Part shown: piece after piece, positions 26,239-28,078 of the stretch | How positions within the stretch are numbered: position 1 is the first letter of the stretch | How the letters are laid out: each line of letters begins with the position of its first letter | IMG/VR virus record: IMGVR_UViG_3300008448_000473 | Span: 1 to 28,078 of that record | DNA length: 28,078 nt | Source of the DNA: a virus | Reading direction: 5' to 3' (one strand) | Notes under the pieces: model-generated | What the model was told of the DNA's origin: nothing | The model's database searches: none | The model's input: the letters and a program-made list of their open reading frames with translations, nothing else | Made by a program: the position numbers and the translations under genes

Positions 26239-26376
26239 AAATAAAACCATTCATGGGTTATACAATTAAAGTTTAGATAAACGGCAACATGCCAGTTATA
26301 TAAATAATACAAAATAAACGGTAAGAGTAAAACTCTAAAAATCGTACCTATCATAAACATAAATATTTTAGATAAA
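26239..26376 (-). other. Intergenic leader between the reductase terminator and the 71-aa gene
   Basis: A/T-rich 138 nt that must contain the start of the transcript for the DUF5522-like and baseplate genes if the terminator works. The minus strand has TTTTGTATTATTTATATAAC, which includes TATTTATA (plus-strand 26299-26306). A weak sigma70-like TTGCCG ... TATAAC pair with 19-nt spacing also lies here. An overlapping reading frame from 26360 encodes a hydrophobic N-terminus but runs out of frame through the DUF5522-like gene, so I do not call it. Confidence 0.35.
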
Positions 26377-26400
26377 AAAGGGGTGGAATCCCACCCCTTT
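26374..26400 (-). terminator. Rho-independent terminator of the ribonucleotide reductase gene
   Basis: Perfect 10-bp inverted repeat, AAAGGGGTGG at 26377-26386 and CCACCCCTTT at 26391-26400, with a 4-nt loop. On the minus strand it is followed by a run of six T. It lies 18 nt past the reductase stop. This is the only clear terminator I see in the window. Confidence 0.9.
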
Positions 26401-26418
26401 GTTAGACAGTTTAATCAT

Positions 26419-28078
26419 TTATTTAATCTCACAAGCACCACCAGCACAAGCTAACTCACCACTCAAATCAGTATTATCTTGGGTTTCAACAACCTTTGAT
26501 AAATCAATAGAGTGAAGTTTTTCAAACATCTCATAATACCTTTCTTCAGTAATATCTTCAAAAGGTGCCTGAATGTAACTGCCCCCATCGTAAGGTAAAA
26601 CCGATAATCCATTATAGAAGTTTCTATTATTCCACATCCATTCACCCGCCAATTCCCATTCATCTTCTTTCAAAGAAATGGTTGCTGATACGTTATGTGA
26701 ATTAGAACCTGTTCTGTGACCTGGTTTAATCCATTCTTGTGATACACGTTTTACACGATCCAAGATTTGGAATGGACTTTCAGTTCTCAAAATAGCACCT
26801 TCAGGTGATTTTTGTGGAACGGAAATAACCGCAGTGTCGTGAGGACGGAAATACTCATCTTCCACTAACTCGGGGTGATTCTCTACCAAGTAAGAATAAA
26901 TTGGTTCATTCTTACCCACACGAACACGACGAACATAATAATCGTTGTGCCAAGCGTGAATACCCGATGAAGTTCCAAGAGTTAATGATGTAGTTCCCGC
27001 AGGTTTTACTGTTGTAGATCTCGCCGCAGGATTGATACCAATGATTTTCGCAACTCGCTCATTCTCTTCATTAGCCATAGTAGCCGCTTGTGTCATATCA
27101 TAACCTAACACAGTTCCTGATCCAATACCCGTCATTGATACACCGATCAACGCATCTTTTTCAGTTGTTTTCTTCCAAATATCTCGTAGATAGTGAAAAT
27201 CAGTATAACCCGCTTGTAATGTTCCAATGAACGCCGCCGCTTTTACTCGGGTGTTGAAGTCTTCTTGTGATTCAATATCTGATACATTTACCTCACATAA
27301 GTTACAAAACTGATATGGTCTCAAAGCGATCTCACAACACGGGTTGGTTCCCCAATCTTTATCGTTTGTAAAGTAGATACCGGGTTCTCCCGCACCTGAC
27401 AACTCAACTCGTTTCCAAAGTTCCATAAAGAATTCTTTGGTGATTTTGTGACGAAGAAGAACTGCCGAGTTATTTGCTCTACCACGTTGTGGATTGTTTT
27501 CCCACCAAGAACCTGATTTACAAGCAATCATCTCATCATCATCAGCACTAAACAAGGAAATCAAAGCTGCCCTACGAATCCCACCTGCTAGTACCGCATC
27601 CGCAATATGACAAACAATATCATGAACCTCAATCGGACTTAATCTATCACCATCTTCTTTTGAATCTAATACCTTTGTGATATTATGAACACAATCTTTT
27701 AATGGTTGGGGACCCGGTGCTTTACCACCCGATGTTACCAATGCAGCACCTTTTGGTCGGATATCTGAAAAATCAAAATCAGGTGTTGATGTGTTTTGAC
27801 CAAAATATGACTTCATCAATACTTTAATCGCATCCGCCCATCCTTCAATACTATCACCAACCAAGTATCTTCTTTTTCTTGTTGCCGATGGTTTTCTAAT
27901 TTCAGGTAATTTATCTACGTGATGTTTCTGAACAGAATAACCAACACCTGTACCACCTAACAATAAGAACATACACTCAGCAAAACTATCCAAGTGGTCT
28001 ATCGGTAAGTAAGAACAGTTATAAATTCTGTTTGGTGATATTTCAATTGGTCTTCCCCCAAATTGAAGTGATCTCATT
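26419..28078 (-). CDS. nrdJ: Adenosylcobalamin-dependent ribonucleotide reductase (class II, RTPR-like), N-terminus outside window
   Basis: The C-terminal 552 residues of a class II reductase, which makes deoxyribonucleotides using a B12-derived radical and needs no oxygen or second subunit. Counting from the first Met in the window, NCSY at 20-23 carries the first active-site Cys of the redox pair. Next come LLGGTGVGYSVQK (about 40-51) and AGGIRRAALISLFS (about 164-177). The thiyl motif NPCCEIAL at 245-252 has catalytic Cys247 and Glu249. The C-terminal tail ends CAGGACEIK, a C-x4-C pair like the regenerating cysteines of the monomeric Lactobacillus RTPR. About 190 residues of a typical 740-residue enzyme would lie beyond the right edge. 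A terminator follows the stop, so this gene closes its own transcript. Phages often carry reductases to supply replication; class II versus class I is judged from motifs and tail. Confidence 0.9.
   Translation of the reverse strand, partial: MRSLQFGGRPIEISPNRIYNCSYLPIDHLDSFAECMFLLLGGTGVGYSVQKHHVDKLPEIRKPSATRKRRYLVGDSIEGWADAIKVLMKSYFGQNTSTPDFDFSDIRPKGAALVTSGGKAPGPQPLKDCVHNITKVLDSKEDGDRLSPIEVHDIVCHIADAVLAGGIRRAALISLFSADDDEMIACKSGSWWENNPQRGRANNSAVLLRHKITKEFFMELWKRVELSGAGEPGIYFTNDKDWGTNPCCEIALRPYQFCNLCEVNVSDIESQEDFNTRVKAAAFIGTLQAGYTDFHYLRDIWKKTTEKDALIGVSMTGIGSGTVLGYDMTQAATMANEENERVAKIIGINPAARSTTVKPAGTTSLTLGTSSGIHAWHNDYYVRRVRVGKNEPIYSYLVENHPELVEDEYFRPHDTAVISVPQKSPEGAILRTESPFQILDRVKRVSQEWIKPGHRTGSNSHNVSATISLKEDEWELAGEWMWNNRNFYNGLSVLPYDGGSYIQAPFEDITEERYYEMFEKLHSIDLSKVVETQDNTDLSGELACAGGACEIK

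Noticed and set aside
26163-26360. Minus-strand frame of 65 codons with a hydrophobic N-terminus (MFMIGTIFRVLLLPFILYYL).
   Set aside because: Its second half overlaps the well-supported DUF5522-like gene out of frame, and the GGGAGGTG site fits the latter. Hydrophobic readings are common in A/T-rich DNA.
1-28078. Diversity-generating retroelement acting on the adhesin genes.
   Set aside because: No reverse transcriptase or template-repeat/variable-repeat pair was seen in the window; it could lie outside.

Overview
This window looks like part of the genome of a large, AT-rich, contractile-tailed (T4-like, myovirus-type) phage whose host is probably a Bacteroidetes/Flavobacteriia bacterium. 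The phage call rests on a GPW/gp25-type baseplate wedge protein, a baseplate J / gp6-type protein directly downstream, a protein with a P2 gpI-like tail motif, and a long run of very large, Ser/Thr/Asn/Gly-rich proteins with no signal peptides. The host call rests on domain types typical of Bacteroidetes: SprB-like adhesin repeats, a surface-protein-type beta-propeller and a DUF5522-type CCxxxCxxC protein. It also fits the near absence of Shine-Dalgarno sequences. Both calls come from reading motifs, not from database searches.

Every supported gene is on the minus strand, so the transcription order runs from right to left. At the right edge is the C-terminal part of an adenosylcobalamin-dependent (class II, RTPR-like) ribonucleotide reductase. 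It ends at a clear rho-independent terminator (26374-26400). A short spacer with a TATTTATA-type element follows, then a 71-residue DUF5522-like protein with the one strong Shine-Dalgarno sequence I noticed. Next is the baseplate/tail block: gp25-like, gp6-like, a 1612-residue protein with a carboxypeptidase-regulatory-like fold and an odd internal hydrophobic stretch, four proteins of 567, 272, 360 and 301 residues (the 360-residue one has a PKD-like domain), and a 979-residue protein with a P2 gpI-like segment. These genes are tightly packed, often with 1-17 nt stop/start overlaps.

From 11310 leftwards is an adhesin or host-recognition block. It holds a 713-residue protein of about seven SprB-like repeats, a 1054-residue protein with a Bacteroidetes-type beta-propeller, Cys modules and Pro/Thr linkers, a 347-residue and a 754-residue protein with the same kind of Pro/Thr linkers, and a 712-residue tail-fibre/collar-like protein. 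Neighbouring proteins share modules, which suggests growth by duplication and domain shuffling. At the left edge is the N-terminal part of a RuvC-like Holliday junction resolvase.

Taken together, the window is a late structural region of baseplate and tail-tip adhesins, bounded by a nucleotide-metabolism gene and a DNA-recombination gene. The most interesting feature is the apparent reuse of gliding-adhesin and surface-protein domains of Bacteroidetes in virion proteins. The only gaps over 60 bases are 23603-23673 and 26225-26418. I see no tRNA, CRISPR array, insertion sequence or integrase.
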